NCBI GenBank assembly: GCA_030587365.1
Contig: JAUQZE010000002.1
Span: 1 to 64,000 of the forward strand
Source: Candidatus Freyarchaeota archaeon
GTDB taxonomy: Archaea; Asgardarchaeota; Jordiarchaeia; Jordiarchaeales; Jordiarchaeaceae
Length of the DNA stretch: 64,000 nucleotides
Reading direction: 5' to 3'
Below the pieces are notes generated by a model. It was not told the origin of the DNA, ran no database searches, and was given only the letters and a program-made list of their open reading frames with translations. The position numbers and the translations under genes are program-made. This document shows, in pieces, positions 32,729 through 41,914 of the stretch. How positions within the stretch are numbered: the first letter of the stretch is position 1; every line of letters begins with the position of its first letter.

Positions 32729-34306
32729 TTAACATAATTTGTTTGGAACGAGTATGTTTTCTGGGTCTAGGAGCTTTTTGATGCCGCGTATTATGTTTGC
32801 GTAGCTTGGCATTAGCAACATGTTTGTTAGTGCCTGCATTGTTAGTGGAATTGTTCCACCGTGTTTTAACATGGTGATTATAAACGGTTGAATACTTTGA
32901 CTTAGTTTTTCCGCTAGTGCTTTGTCTAGTGGGTCGTATTCGATGCTGATTCCGCAGACCATTGTTGTTCCTCTGTCAAAGGGGATGATTGCCCATCTTA
33001 CAGTCATTGGCTCATCTGGGCGGATTAAGTCCTTTAATCCTAAGCTTTCCAATTGGGGGTTAGCTTCCTTTATGAATGGAATTATCTTACTGAGTGGCAT
33101 GCAGCACCAGAAGCCAAAGTACCCTCCGCTAAACTGATGCATTACAGCTTCTCCCCTGTGAGTTGTGAAGTCCTGTAAGTATTTCATCATCTTCTCAGAA
33201 GGGAAGCGCACTACCTTTCCATTGTTTTCCTTAAGACAGATCCTATCAGTTATATTCTTCTCAGCTTGAACCTTCTCGGCAGCTCCTTCGATTTCAATGA
33301 AAAGGTACCACGAGGACTCTGGAATCATAGATCTAATTCGTTTATCTGCCTCAGGGTCTATTCTGTCCCCGTAATCCGCTACAACCGAGTATACATGACT
33401 AGCATTGTAACCCATCACGGAGTTTCCGATATCATTTCTCTGCGTTTTTCTAACAGCGTTAAGCAAATCCTCTAAGCTGCTAAACTCATACCACAGGAAC
33501 TCGCACCTCTCACCAATAGGGTATAGACGAACAACCATCTTAGTTACGATGCCATAGGCACCCAAGCTCCCTCTAAATAGACCAGCTAAGTCCGGTCCGA
33601 AACTGAGCCTTACATACGGGTTAACCTTCTCAAAACCGGGAACAGCCTGTGACCCCGTCCTTAGTAACTCCCCATTTGGAAGAACCACCTCAAGCGAAAC
33701 AACAGGATCCGTCCAACCGTACCGAGCATTGTAGGGACGCATATTCGCGGAGACAAAGTTACTTACGAGGCTCCCGGTGTATCCCCCCACTTTACATACC
33801 GTTTTAAGCCCGTGTTTCTTAGCTTCCGAATCCAGCCTACCAAAGGAAACCGCTGGTTCAATGGTAGCAGTCATGGACTCCTCATCAATTTCGATTATTC
33901 TGTCTAACCTCTTCAGGTCAAGTATCATGCAGCCTTCGATTGATGGTATCGTGGTGCCTGCCATGTTTGTTCCGAAAGTAACCGGCATTATGGGAATCTT
34001 ATACTTGTTAGCAATCTTAACCACTTTTTGAACCTCTTCTGCGTTAGCAGGAAAAACCACGACGCTGGGCATGGCAGGTTTACCAAAAAACTTCTCAGCG
34101 AGAAGCGAAAACGAATCCCTCAGGTAGGGTATGAGGTCTTCAGGGCAGTTTGAAACAAATTGGTTCCCAACGGCGTCTCTTAACTCTAATTGAAGATTTT
34201 CCAAGGTTGCAATAAACTCGGTTGTTTTAACACCTTCCGTTAAGATAACCCTGTTAACTTCGGATTTTTCAACACTCTTTTTAGACGTTTCTGCATCTTT
34301 ATTCAT
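32729..34306 (-). CDS. FAD-linked dehydrogenase (GlcD/VAO type), second copy
   Basis: This protein of about 525 residues keeps the VAO FAD core: VVFPANAEEVQKVVKIANKY, TFGTNMAGTTIPSIEG, VSFGRLDSEAKKHGLKT, GYTGSLVSNFVSANMRPYNA and DLAGLFRGSLGAYGIVT. It is paralogous to the gene at 19072 but shorter at the C-terminus, ending PENILVPNKLC. I give the ATG at 34304-34306, but GGAGGC lies too far from it (18 bases). A CTG at 34316-34318, six bases from that site, fits better and would parallel the CTG start of the other copy. It precedes its Fe-S partner. Substrate unknown; a 2-hydroxy acid is most likely for the family. Confidence 0.75.
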   Translation of the reverse strand: MNKDAETSKKSVEKSEVNRVILTEGVKTTEFIATLENLQLELRDAVGNQFVSNCPEDLIPYLRDSFSLLAEKFFGKPAMPSVVVFPANAEEVQKVVKIANKYKIPIMPVTFGTNMAGTTIPSIEGCMILDLKRLDRIIEIDEESMTATIEPAVSFGRLDSEAKKHGLKTVCKVGGYTGSLVSNFVSANMRPYNARYGWTDPVVSLEVVLPNGELLRTGSQAVPGFEKVNPYVRLSFGPDLAGLFRGSLGAYGIVTKMVVRLYPIGERCEFLWYEFSSLEDLLNAVRKTQRNDIGNSVMGYNASHVYSVVADYGDRIDPEADKRIRSMIPESSWYLFIEIEGAAEKVQAEKNITDRICLKENNGKVVRFPSEKMMKYLQDFTTHRGEAVMHQFSGGYFGFWCCMPLSKIIPFIKEANPQLESLGLKDLIRPDEPMTVRWAIIPFDRGTTMVCGISIEYDPLDKALAEKLSQSIQPFIITMLKHGGTIPLTMQALTNMLLMPSYANIIRGIKKLLDPENILVPNKLC

Positions 34307-34318
34307 TTCTAGAATCAG

Positions 34319-34702
34319 GTGCAAGCCTCCAAAGAGTTATATGAGCATTTTTTTTAATTTATATTAATTTTTTATATTTAATTAAAAGATTTTTGACTTT
34401 ATAGTTTTATGTATTTTTTGTAAGATTTTAAGTTGGATGTTATGATGGCTCTTCGTATTTTGGACCTTTTTTCTTCTTCTTAGCTTCTTTTCTGCTCCTT
34501 TTTCTACTGTTTTCTTTTTATCATCGTATCCGTTGGTGATGCAGATTTATTCGATTCCTTCCCCCTAATAAGGATCCCAATCGTGAAAGTAGCCTTATAA
34601 ACGCCCCTTTTTAAGGGGAAATCAAACCATTCTGCATTACCGTATCCTTTTAACATCTACCTTATTTATTGAATAAAATGGGAAAGTTTGAAGGATGTGG
34701 AT
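34319..34702. other. AT-rich intergenic region
   Basis: About 380 bases. The left part is the upstream region of the minus-strand FAD gene (A/T-rich, GGAGGC near 34325-34330). 34440-34560 on the minus strand would encode a Lys/Glu-rich stretch without a credible start, probably not a gene. No RNA or repeat seen. Confidence 0.3.
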
Positions 34703-35431
34703 TTACCGTTTCTTTTTCATAACCTGCACCACACATTTGGGGTTTGCGAAATTATCCACGTTGTAGTCATAATCGTAATCAGAATCGGAAGGTAAATCCA
34801 CTCCATAATATGAACATATCATAGTTGCCAAAGCACAGACCCTAGTCCTAGTATACTTGACTACTTTGTCCGCTTGAAATGCACTGCAAACATCTGTAAA
34901 AGCACAGTCTTCAATATCGATCCTGACTGTTTTTTCATCTGCTACACTGTAATTTACACCCGGTGGTATTACTTTAAAAGCCACCAACTTGTCTGCTATC
35001 TGTTTGAAAACGCTTCCAATATCTGATTTTCCACTAGATTCGGAAAGACTGTTTGCGGCGGTCATCGACTTCCATTGTTTGTTCATAGCTTTAGCCATCT
35101 CATTTACTGTGATACGGCGAACCACTCCTGATGTACCTGCCAGATAAGCCTCTGTCCTAGCCATAGCGTAAAGTAGAGCACCAAAACCGCGGGGATATCT
35201 TCCAAGGTTTTTCCTCAAATAATCCTTTACCTGAGGCCAATCCCATTCATCTGAACCTAGTGGTGGCTCTTCTCCGAGTCTTTCTGCCTCAAACTGTATT
35301 GCAAACTTTTTTACAAAGCGGGTGTAAACTGGACCGAATAATTTATCATCTACAATTTTTGCATTCGAAATGCCTATATCCACAATAGTATCGAAGTCAA
35401 TTTGCTCATACGGTGTATCTATTCTATTCAT
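34703..35431 (-). CDS. V4R-like Cys-containing protein
   Basis: This 242-residue member of the family at 25.9 and 26.9 kb shares EEPPLGSDEWDWPQVKDYL, GRYPRGFGALLYAMARTEA and a C-terminal domain IEDCAFTDVCSAFQADKV, TRVCALATMI, NPKCVVQVMKKKR. It has an insertion in the middle (MNKQWKSMTAANSLSESSGK) and an Asp/Tyr-rich segment (DSDYDYDYNVD) before the last strand. GAGGTGTGGG precedes the ATG. It sits beside the second FAD/Fe-S pair, like copies A and B beside remnants of such genes, so a functional link with these dehydrogenases is possible. Confidence 0.5.
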   Translation of the reverse strand: MNRIDTPYEQIDFDTIVDIGISNAKIVDDKLFGPVYTRFVKKFAIQFEAERLGEEPPLGSDEWDWPQVKDYLRKNLGRYPRGFGALLYAMARTEAYLAGTSGVVRRITVNEMAKAMNKQWKSMTAANSLSESSGKSDIGSVFKQIADKLVAFKVIPPGVNYSVADEKTVRIDIEDCAFTDVCSAFQADKVVKYTRTRVCALATMICSYYGVDLPSDSDYDYDYNVDNFANPKCVVQVMKKKR

Positions 35432-35793
35432 TTACCCACACCTCATAATTCCATAATGATTCAGTATTTAGATTACTCCATATACTGAAGGGTTAGGAGT
35501 TCCACGATTTTATTATGATTGGAAATGTGCTGCGGCCACCGCTTCGTTAAGGGCTTCCGCACTTTTTCAAGTAAACCAGCCCTATCACTTTACTTTCTTT
35601 TCCCTTTTTTCTGTATTTAAACCTGGCAATCTATCCCATCACTTATGGAAAAAGGGCTTTTGCTAAATTTCTGTAATGTAATAAATAATACAATTATCTT
35701 AAATAAAGTTTATTCCTTTTATTGCGAAAATCTCAATTTAAGTTGTATAAAATAAATATTATAACGGTTCTATATTGTAAATCTCATAATAAG

Positions 35794-35935
35794 AAGCCTT
35801 GTTGCATAATTGGTTAATTGTCTGTTCACCTTTTAATGAGGTAAACATTCTATAAGTATATAATTATAATTATTTTGTAAATGTTCAATTCTCTTATATG
35901 ATACAATAAACAAATGCAAGATTATGCAACAAGCC
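35794..35935. mobile_element. MITE-like element with terminal inverted repeats
   Basis: AAGCCTTGTTGCATAAT at 35794-35810 is mirrored by ATTATGCAACAAGCC at 35921-35935 (13 exact bases plus a near match). The interval is about 140 bases, very A/T-rich and non-coding. This size and structure fit a miniature inverted-repeat transposable element left by an IS that is absent here. Target-site duplications are not obvious. It lies in an 880-base gene-free stretch together with other short repeats. Confidence 0.55.
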
Positions 35936-36122
35936 AGACAAGGATTATTGGACAATAATTCCTGAGAAGCATCCTCCCCCTTCTTTTGAAATTTAAGAAA
36001 TCGGAGTTGTTTTTACTACTTAGCGCATTTAAATTACTCATTTCATTTGTTTAATGCATTGTTTATAATAGCCGGATATTTATGAAATAATTTTGAATAA
36101 AATATTCATAGAATGCCTACCT

Positions 36123-36222
36123 AAATAATAAAGAGAACAGACAATTAATTAATTGCAATCTCTTTCCACATGTTAGAAGACCGAAAAAAATAATAAAGAG
36201 AAAAAACAATTAATTAATTGCA
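36123..36222. repeat. Two 35-base direct repeats in an AT-rich spacer
   Basis: A 35-base unit starting AAATAATAAAGAGAA and ending CAATTAATTAATTGCA occurs at 36123-36157 and 36188-36222, with four mismatches. Part of the first copy (GAACAGACAATTAA, 36135-36148) is the reverse complement of 35814-35827 inside the MITE-like element. The second copy ends about 90 bases before the V4R-like gene, so it could be an operator. The inner AATTAATTAATT is palindromic. Confidence 0.5.
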
Positions 36223-36312
36223 GTGAGGTAACATATTAACAAAAAGGTTTATAATACAATAAACTTTAATTATAACTATAAACTACTTATCTTATAATGT
36301 GAGGTGTTGGGA

Positions 36313-37017
36313 GTGTCAGACCTTAAGATTTCTGATTTTAAAATGTTTGATAAGGCTCCGTATGAACTACCCGATCCCAGAACCCAAACAGGACTAGCTA
36401 TAAAAGCGGCAAAGGAAGTAGAAAAAACCTATGGTCCCGTATTCAGCCTCAGATTCATAAAGCACGCTCTCTGGTTTATTGCTCAAAAAACCGGAGAGAA
36501 AACCCCCCAAAATATCAAAACCCTAGACCAGTTGGAAGAATATCTAGTCTCAATATCCAATAAATACCCCACTCCCTACTGCGCAACTACTTATGCCCAG
36601 GTTAAGACTGAAAACGAGTTACAAGGCCAAACTGGAGCCGGAACTCGGGTTGAAGCAATGAGTATCTCTAGAAATGTTGTGAAAGTTCAGGAGAGTGAGG
36701 TGAAGGATTTTGATGCAGATGATGCATTGTTAAAGGGTCGCGAGATTGGGGTTGCGATGAAAATTCTTCCCAGTGAAATGGGATACAAGAAAAATGAGGA
36801 TGGAAGTGTAGACATAATCTTCCCAAAGTGCCCCTTTATGGATGGATGCGAGTTAGCCTTTGAGGAGGTCTTGTTAAAACGGCCAGACGGCAGGACGAGA
36901 TGTATAATCGGTGAAGGTGTATGCCAGTATTTTAAAATATTTAGCGGTCATGAGTGGGACTATGACCTCTTAGAGTTTGATAAACCACATTGTATAAATA
37001 GATGTTACATTCTATAA
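36313..37017 (+). CDS. V4R-like Cys-containing protein
   Basis: This protein of about 234 residues has the family layout: helical N-terminal half (GLAIKAAKEVEKTYGPVFSL, NKYPTPYCATTYAQVKTENE), then a C-terminal domain FPKCPFMDGCELAFEEV, TRCIIGEGVCQYFK and DKPHCINRCYIL. It is more divergent than the other long members. GTG 36313 is favoured because GAGGTG lies six bases upstream at 36301-36306. It is preceded by the direct-repeat region. Function unknown; ligand sensing through the Cys-containing pocket is an inference. Confidence 0.5.
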   Translation: MSDLKISDFKMFDKAPYELPDPRTQTGLAIKAAKEVEKTYGPVFSLRFIKHALWFIAQKTGEKTPQNIKTLDQLEEYLVSISNKYPTPYCATTYAQVKTENELQGQTGAGTRVEAMSISRNVVKVQESEVKDFDADDALLKGREIGVAMKILPSEMGYKKNEDGSVDIIFPKCPFMDGCELAFEEVLLKRPDGRTRCIIGEGVCQYFKIFSGHEWDYDLLEFDKPHCINRCYIL

Positions 37018-37403
37018 TAATTAACTTGGTGAGAGGCTTTCGGAAAGATTTCCATAGGGTATAAAAAGGATATATTACTTTGAACTATTTTTAACAATCT
37101 CTTTTTGGCGTAAAAAGTCTCGTTTCTGGTGTAACTCGTGTGGTAGGGGCTTTGATTGACTGGCGGCGGGCCTTTACACTTGTTTTCTAACCACTCTTTT
37201 ATTCCTCCTTTTGCTTAACGGAGCCTTTTTAGAATTTCTTTTGAAAGAGATTGAAATCCTCAAAAACACTTCACCCTCTGTTCGAGGGTGTCACCAACCC
37301 CCGAAATGCAAAGATTTTTTACTTCCGTTCAGACTAATGAGATTAAGTTATTGATTTTGAATGTAGAGTTTCTTGAAGAAATATATGGCTTAAGGTGAAA
37401 CTA
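37018..37403. other. Intergenic region with a short hairpin
   Basis: 386 bases without a gene. CACCCTC (37272-37278) and GAGGGTG (37284-37290) form a seven-base hairpin with loop TGTTC. It is followed some 20 bases later by a T run (37315-37320). It might end a transcript or be a leader element of the phosphoribosyltransferase gene. Nothing else recognised. Confidence 0.35.
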
Positions 37404-38036
37404 ATGTTTAAAGACCGGGTTGATGCAGGTACCAAGCTGGCTGAAGAATTGTTAGTGTATAAGAAAGATAATCCCGTCGTATTAGTCATTCCTAGAGGAG
37501 GAGTCGTGGTGGGTTATGAGGTAGCTAAAAAACTGGGTGCTCCATTGGATATAGTTGTTCCGCGTAAAATTCCCGCACCCTCTAATCCCGAATTGGGTAT
37601 TGGTGCTGTAACGCAGGATGGTACGGTGATAATTGACCAGCAGATAAAAGATTACTTATTTGTTTCAAACGAATACATCAAGGAAGAAACGGAGAGACAG
37701 ATTAAGGAAATTGAGAGAAGAATGAAAGCGTACCGCGGCGACAAGAAACTTATCCCTCTCGAGGATCGGGTTGTTATTCTGGTTGATGACGGAATAGCAA
37801 CTGGAGTCACTATGATAGCAGCCATCCGCTCGATAAGAAAACAGAACCCCAAAAAAATTGTGGTAGCCGTACCGGTAGGGCCTCCAAGCACTATCAAAAA
37901 AATTAAGGAGGAGGCTGACGAGGTCGTTTCCCTAATCACTTATGAACCATTCGAGGCAGTAGGACAGTTCTACACTGATTTTAGCCAAACAAGTGACGAT
38001 GAGGTTATAAAACTCCTTCAAAAAGCAAAAAACTGA
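37404..38036 (+). CDS. Phosphoribosyltransferase-family protein
   Basis: This protein of about 210 residues contains the type I PRT signature VVILVDDGIATGVTMIAAI (PRPP loop), an N-terminal VVLVIPRGGVVVGYEVAKKL and VPRKIPAPSNPELGIGAV. Such proteins act on nucleobases or act as regulators; this subgroup is often annotated only as 'phosphoribosyltransferase' without a known base. ATG 37404 follows AAGGTGA with good spacing. It stands alone. Confidence 0.78.
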   Translation: MFKDRVDAGTKLAEELLVYKKDNPVVLVIPRGGVVVGYEVAKKLGAPLDIVVPRKIPAPSNPELGIGAVTQDGTVIIDQQIKDYLFVSNEYIKEETERQIKEIERRMKAYRGDKKLIPLEDRVVILVDDGIATGVTMIAAIRSIRKQNPKKIVVAVPVGPPSTIKKIKEEADEVVSLITYEPFEAVGQFYTDFSQTSDDEVIKLLQKAKN

Positions 38037-38436
38037 TTTAAAGATTACTATCAATTCAAGTTAAAATGAATGAATGGTTAGTCGTTTTATAGGTTGTAAT
38101 CTTCGAGGCTTGTTGGTTAGCCTAATTCTTTTGAGAAAGGCGGGTTATTGTGGATGTAGGAAGCGGAGAATTTTGACAGGCAATTTTCTATTCTATCTAT
38201 CATATAGCCTGTTTTCTGCATTCTTTTTAGCAAAGGGATCAGGGGTGAAAGTTGTTTCTTAGTGGAAGTTTCGTAGTACCACCTCAAATAGGGGTGTTAA
38301 AAATAAAGTCAAAAAAATCTTTTCAAGTCGAACAAATCTTCGTCACCACTATTGGTCCCACATAATTTATTTACGTTAGTTTTATATCTCAAGCTAGGAT
38401 AGTGTGCTTTACTTCTAGGTATCCGGGTGACTGATC
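38037..38436. other. Intergenic region
   Basis: 400 bases. An open frame at 38074-38262 exists, but its composition is not convincing and it has no ribosome site. The last 40 bases hold GGGTGACT, the ribosome site of the following TTG start. No RNA or repeat seen. Confidence 0.3.
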
Positions 38437-39867
38437 TTGTCGAAGGACTTGGTGTCTGAAATAGATGAGATTTTTAGACCTCGTTCTGTAGCCGTGGTTG
38501 GTGTGAGCGACAAGGTGAACAGGCTCGGGAATTTGCTGCTCTACAGCTTTGTGGACATGGGGTTTGAGGGTAAACTTTATCCTATTAATCCGAAGGAAGA
38601 AACCGTTATGGGTTTTAAGAGTTACCCGAGTGTTAGGGATGTTGAGGGCCCTGTGGATCTTGTTGTGGTTTCGGTTCACCCGGAACGTGTTCCTGAGATT
38701 ATTGATGACTGTGTGGCTAAGGGTGTTAAGGCTGTTGTGATTTTCAGTTCGGGATTTAGGGAGAAGGGTGAGGAGGGAAGAAAGAGGGAGATGGAGCTCG
38801 TGGAGAGGGCTAGAGCGGGGGGTGTGCGGATTATTGGTCCTAACTGTATGGGTCTTTATTCTCCTTCGTCTAAGATTTCCTTCTTTCCTGGTATGCCGAA
38901 GGAGCGGGGGGTATCTGCTTTCCTTTCTCAGAGCGGGTCGCTGACGAATATAGTGGGGCTTTTTTCTAATCTGAGGGGAATACGCTTCAGCAAGATGATT
39001 AGCGTCGGTAATGCCAGTGACTTGGATGTTAACGATTTCTTGGAATACTTGGGGAGCGATCCTGAAACTAGGTTGATTGTCTGCTACATTGAGGGGGTGG
39101 AGGACGGACGTAGATTTCTAAAACTAGCAAAGGAGATCTCGAAGAGGAAGCCGATTCTTATATGGAAAGCTGGTGAAACAGAGGGAGGGGCGCGGGGTGT
39201 AAGCTCTCACACCGGCTCGCTTTCTGGTTCAAGAGAAATTTGGGGCGCGGTTATCAAGCAGGCTGGCCTGATAAAAATTGAGAATTTTATGGAACTCGCG
39301 GGCTTTGTCACTGTTTTTCAAAACCCCTACCTTCCAGGTGGGAACAGAGTAGTAGTTATGTCGGGTCCCGGAGGCCCTGCGGTTTCGACTGCTGACGCCT
39401 GTGAGAAAGCGGGACTCAGGCTAGCAATGCTCTCAGAAGAATCCAAAAGGAAACTCGCCGAGATTGTACCCGAATTCGGAACGAGTACGTCAAACCCTGT
39501 GGACCTCAGTCTATCATCGTCATTCGATGTGAAAATGTATCCTAAGGCTACTGAGATATGTGGATTGGACGAAAACGTGGATATGATTGTGGAGTTCATG
39601 CCTGTTCTGAGCAAAGAGATTATTGAGGGGCTTATGAATGCTCAGAAAAAGGTGAGAAAGCCCATCGCTATTATATCCTCTGTTGAATATGCTATGGTAG
39701 AAACGTCTGTTAGTAAACTCTTTGGGGTAACAGGGGGAATGAAGCTGATTGAAACCATAATGAAAATGTATGAATCGGGAATATCGGTACACTCATCAGA
39801 ACAAGAAGCTGCTAAGGCACTTGTTGCACTCCTAAACTATAGGAAATACTTGGAAAAAGCAGAGTGA
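38437..39867 (+). CDS. ADP-forming acyl-CoA synthetase, alpha subunit 1
   Basis: This 476-residue protein has a CoA-binding domain (FRPRSVAVVGVSDKVNRLGN, GFEGKLYPINP), a succinyl-CoA-synthetase-like flavodoxin domain (RIIGPNCMGLYSP) and the phosphohistidine site SSHTGSLSGS (H258), then SGPGGPAVSTADACE. This is the alpha-subunit half of ADP-forming acetyl/acyl-CoA synthetases, which make ATP from acyl-CoA. No ATP-grasp beta subunit is adjacent. The start is TTG behind GGGTGACT. A paralogue follows 114 bases later. It may serve organic-acid conversion linked to the nearby hydratase genes. Confidence 0.85.
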   Translation: MSKDLVSEIDEIFRPRSVAVVGVSDKVNRLGNLLLYSFVDMGFEGKLYPINPKEETVMGFKSYPSVRDVEGPVDLVVVSVHPERVPEIIDDCVAKGVKAVVIFSSGFREKGEEGRKREMELVERARAGGVRIIGPNCMGLYSPSSKISFFPGMPKERGVSAFLSQSGSLTNIVGLFSNLRGIRFSKMISVGNASDLDVNDFLEYLGSDPETRLIVCYIEGVEDGRRFLKLAKEISKRKPILIWKAGETEGGARGVSSHTGSLSGSREIWGAVIKQAGLIKIENFMELAGFVTVFQNPYLPGGNRVVVMSGPGGPAVSTADACEKAGLRLAMLSEESKRKLAEIVPEFGTSTSNPVDLSLSSSFDVKMYPKATEICGLDENVDMIVEFMPVLSKEIIEGLMNAQKKVRKPIAIISSVEYAMVETSVSKLFGVTGGMKLIETIMKMYESGISVHSSEQEAAKALVALLNYRKYLEKAE

Positions 39868-39981
39868 AAAAAACAAAATTTAGTTATCAAAATGGTATTC
39901 TCCACATTGTTTCTTATCGTTATTTTTATATCATCAGCAGTAAACAGTAATTCTTAAGTTTAATCGCTTTGAGGTTTTACT

Positions 39982-41418
39982 TTGTCAGAGGATTTGATTT
40001 CTCAAATAGACGCAATTTTCAAGCCAAGGTCCATCGCAATAACTGGTGCCAGTGATAAAAGGCCTAGACTTGGAAATATGCTTCTCTATAACTTCATAGA
40101 TATTGGCTTCGAAGGAAAACTCTATCCCATTAATTCTGACGAGGAAAGAGTAATGGGATTGAAGAGCTATCCCAGCCTTAAAGACATCGAAGAACCGGTA
40201 GACCTTCTAGTGGTCTCATTGCATCCGGATAAAGTGTCCCAAATAATTGAAGAAGCCGTAGAGAAAGACGTTAAGGGAGCCATAATTTTTACTTCGGGTT
40301 ACCGAGAGCAGGGGGATGAGGGAAAGAAAAGAGAGCAGGAACTAGTCAGCATTGCTAGAAAGGGCAACCTAAGAATAATTGGCCCAAACTGCATGGGCCT
40401 TTACTGCCCCTCCACAAAGCTGTCTTTCATCCCAGGATTATCCAAAGAAAGCGGACCTGTAGCTTTTATCTCCCAGTCAGGGTCTTTAGCTATGTACATC
40501 GCCATGGCGGGAAAAATACGTGGGGTATCATTTAGTAAGATTATTAGCCTGGGAAACGCTTGTGATTTAGATGCTAACGATTTCTTGGAATATCTAGGAA
40601 ATGACCCTCAAACGGGAATCATTGCCTGTTATTTGGAGGGTGTGGAAGACGGACGAAGGTTTCTCAGATTGGCAAAACAAATCTCAAAGAAAAAACCAGT
40701 CATATTATGGAAGGTGGGGAGGACAACAGGTGGTGCTAAGGCGGCGGGCTCCCATACGGGGTCGCTTTGCGGAAAAAGTGAGGTATGGGATGCGGTGTTC
40801 AAACAAGCGGGTTTAATAAGAGTGGAAAACGTGTACGAATTGTTCGGAGGTATCACCGCTTTTATTAGTCCTAACCTACCCAAAAGCAATCGAGTAGCAA
40901 TTGTATCTGCGCCTGGAGGTCCTGCTGTTTCCGCTGCTGATGTATGTGAACAAGAAGGACTGAAGCTAGCTGAGCTGTCAGAGGACACCAAAAACAAACT
41001 TTCGGAAATAATTCCCAATCTTGGAACCAGCACCTCAAACCCAATTGACTTGGGGTTTACTGTGGCTTCTGATAATACCCTTTACATGCGTAGTGCAACA
41101 ATAGTTGGCCAAGATCAGGGTGTTGACCTGATATTAATCTACAACTTCAGGATGGATAAAAACTTTGCAGAAGAATTAGTTCAATTCAAAGAGAAAATAA
41201 AAAAACCCACTGCGATTGTAACTAACATCGACCAAATACAAGACAGAGAACTCAATGAACGTTTTAAAAATCTCGACGCACAGGAAATACCTAAGATACT
41301 AAAAGGACTCTACGAATCAGGAATTTCAATCCACCCCACTGAACAAAACGCCGCAAAAACACTAATGTCCCTATTTAAATATAGAGAATTCCTTGATAAA
41401 ACCAAGAGGGAAGAGTAA
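39982..41418 (+). CDS. ADP-forming acyl-CoA synthetase, alpha subunit 2
   Basis: This 478-residue tandem paralogue of the preceding gene shares FKPRSIAITGASDKRPRLGN, RIIGPNCMGLYCP, the active-site GSHTGSLCGK, and SAPGGPAVSAADVCEQ. The C-terminal third differs more, as expected for altered acyl specificity. The TTG start follows GAGGTTTT. The beta subunit must be encoded elsewhere. Two adjacent alphas that could share one beta are consistent with archaeal ACS isoenzymes differing in substrate. Confidence 0.85.
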   Translation: MSEDLISQIDAIFKPRSIAITGASDKRPRLGNMLLYNFIDIGFEGKLYPINSDEERVMGLKSYPSLKDIEEPVDLLVVSLHPDKVSQIIEEAVEKDVKGAIIFTSGYREQGDEGKKREQELVSIARKGNLRIIGPNCMGLYCPSTKLSFIPGLSKESGPVAFISQSGSLAMYIAMAGKIRGVSFSKIISLGNACDLDANDFLEYLGNDPQTGIIACYLEGVEDGRRFLRLAKQISKKKPVILWKVGRTTGGAKAAGSHTGSLCGKSEVWDAVFKQAGLIRVENVYELFGGITAFISPNLPKSNRVAIVSAPGGPAVSAADVCEQEGLKLAELSEDTKNKLSEIIPNLGTSTSNPIDLGFTVASDNTLYMRSATIVGQDQGVDLILIYNFRMDKNFAEELVQFKEKIKKPTAIVTNIDQIQDRELNERFKNLDAQEIPKILKGLYESGISIHPTEQNAAKTLMSLFKYREFLDKTKREE

Positions 41419-41443
41419 GGATGAATTTTTCATAGTTTTTGGG

Positions 41444-41881
41444 TTACGGTAAATATGCCTGAGCTTTGCCTACAGCCACCTTGTCGCCGTTCTGGTTGTC
41501 CGCATAAAGCTCCAAGTCTACGAAGCTCATTTCCTTCGTTCTTGGATGTTTCACAACTACTTTTCCGTAAAACTTGACCGTATCTCCGGGTAGAACCGGT
41601 CTGATAAGTTTTATATCTATGGATTTCAGTCTGCCCCCATCAGCATAGCACCAGTTGGTGATTACTTGAGTCATCAAAGCGATGGTCCACTGTCCATGAG
41701 CAATCGTGCTTCCGATGCCAAAAAGGTTCACTTCTTTGGCCCAAACCGGGTCCACATGGATCGGGTTGAAATCGAGAGAACCGCAAGCGAATCTTGTGAT
41801 TAATTCCTGGGTGACGTGTATTTCTAGGGGTGGTAATTCGTAATCCAGTTCTACATCTTCAAATTTTACTTTTTGGGACAA
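41444..41881 (-). CDS. MaoC-like hydratase/dehydratase
   Basis: This 145-residue hot-dog-fold protein has the hydratase-2 motif ACGSLDFNPIHVDPVWAKEV, then GSTIAHGQWTIALM and RPVLPGDTVKFYGKV. Asp and His of D-x-N-P-I-H are the catalytic pair of R-specific enoyl-CoA hydratases. It lies 33 bases downstream of a second hot-dog protein of the N-terminal MaoC type; together they would form the two halves of one enzyme. The TTG start is behind GGTGAAA. The substrate is probably a CoA thioester. Confidence 0.8.
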   Translation of the reverse strand: MSQKVKFEDVELDYELPPLEIHVTQELITRFACGSLDFNPIHVDPVWAKEVNLFGIGSTIAHGQWTIALMTQVITNWCYADGGRLKSIDIKLIRPVLPGDTVKFYGKVVVKHPRTKEMSFVDLELYADNQNGDKVAVGKAQAYLP

Positions 41882-41914
41882 TTATTTCACCACTTCCTTT
41901 TTTTATGCGATTAC

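Noticed and set aside
36123..36222. CRISPR array
   Set aside because: Only two repeat copies, A/T-rich, one spacer-sized gap, no cas genes.
37272..37290. GTTCGA in a hairpin, suggesting a tRNA T-arm
   Set aside because: The base after the T-loop is not C61-compatible, and no acceptor or anticodon arms can be built.
38074..38262. Short open frame before the acyl-CoA synthetase
   Set aside because: No ribosome site and implausible residue composition.
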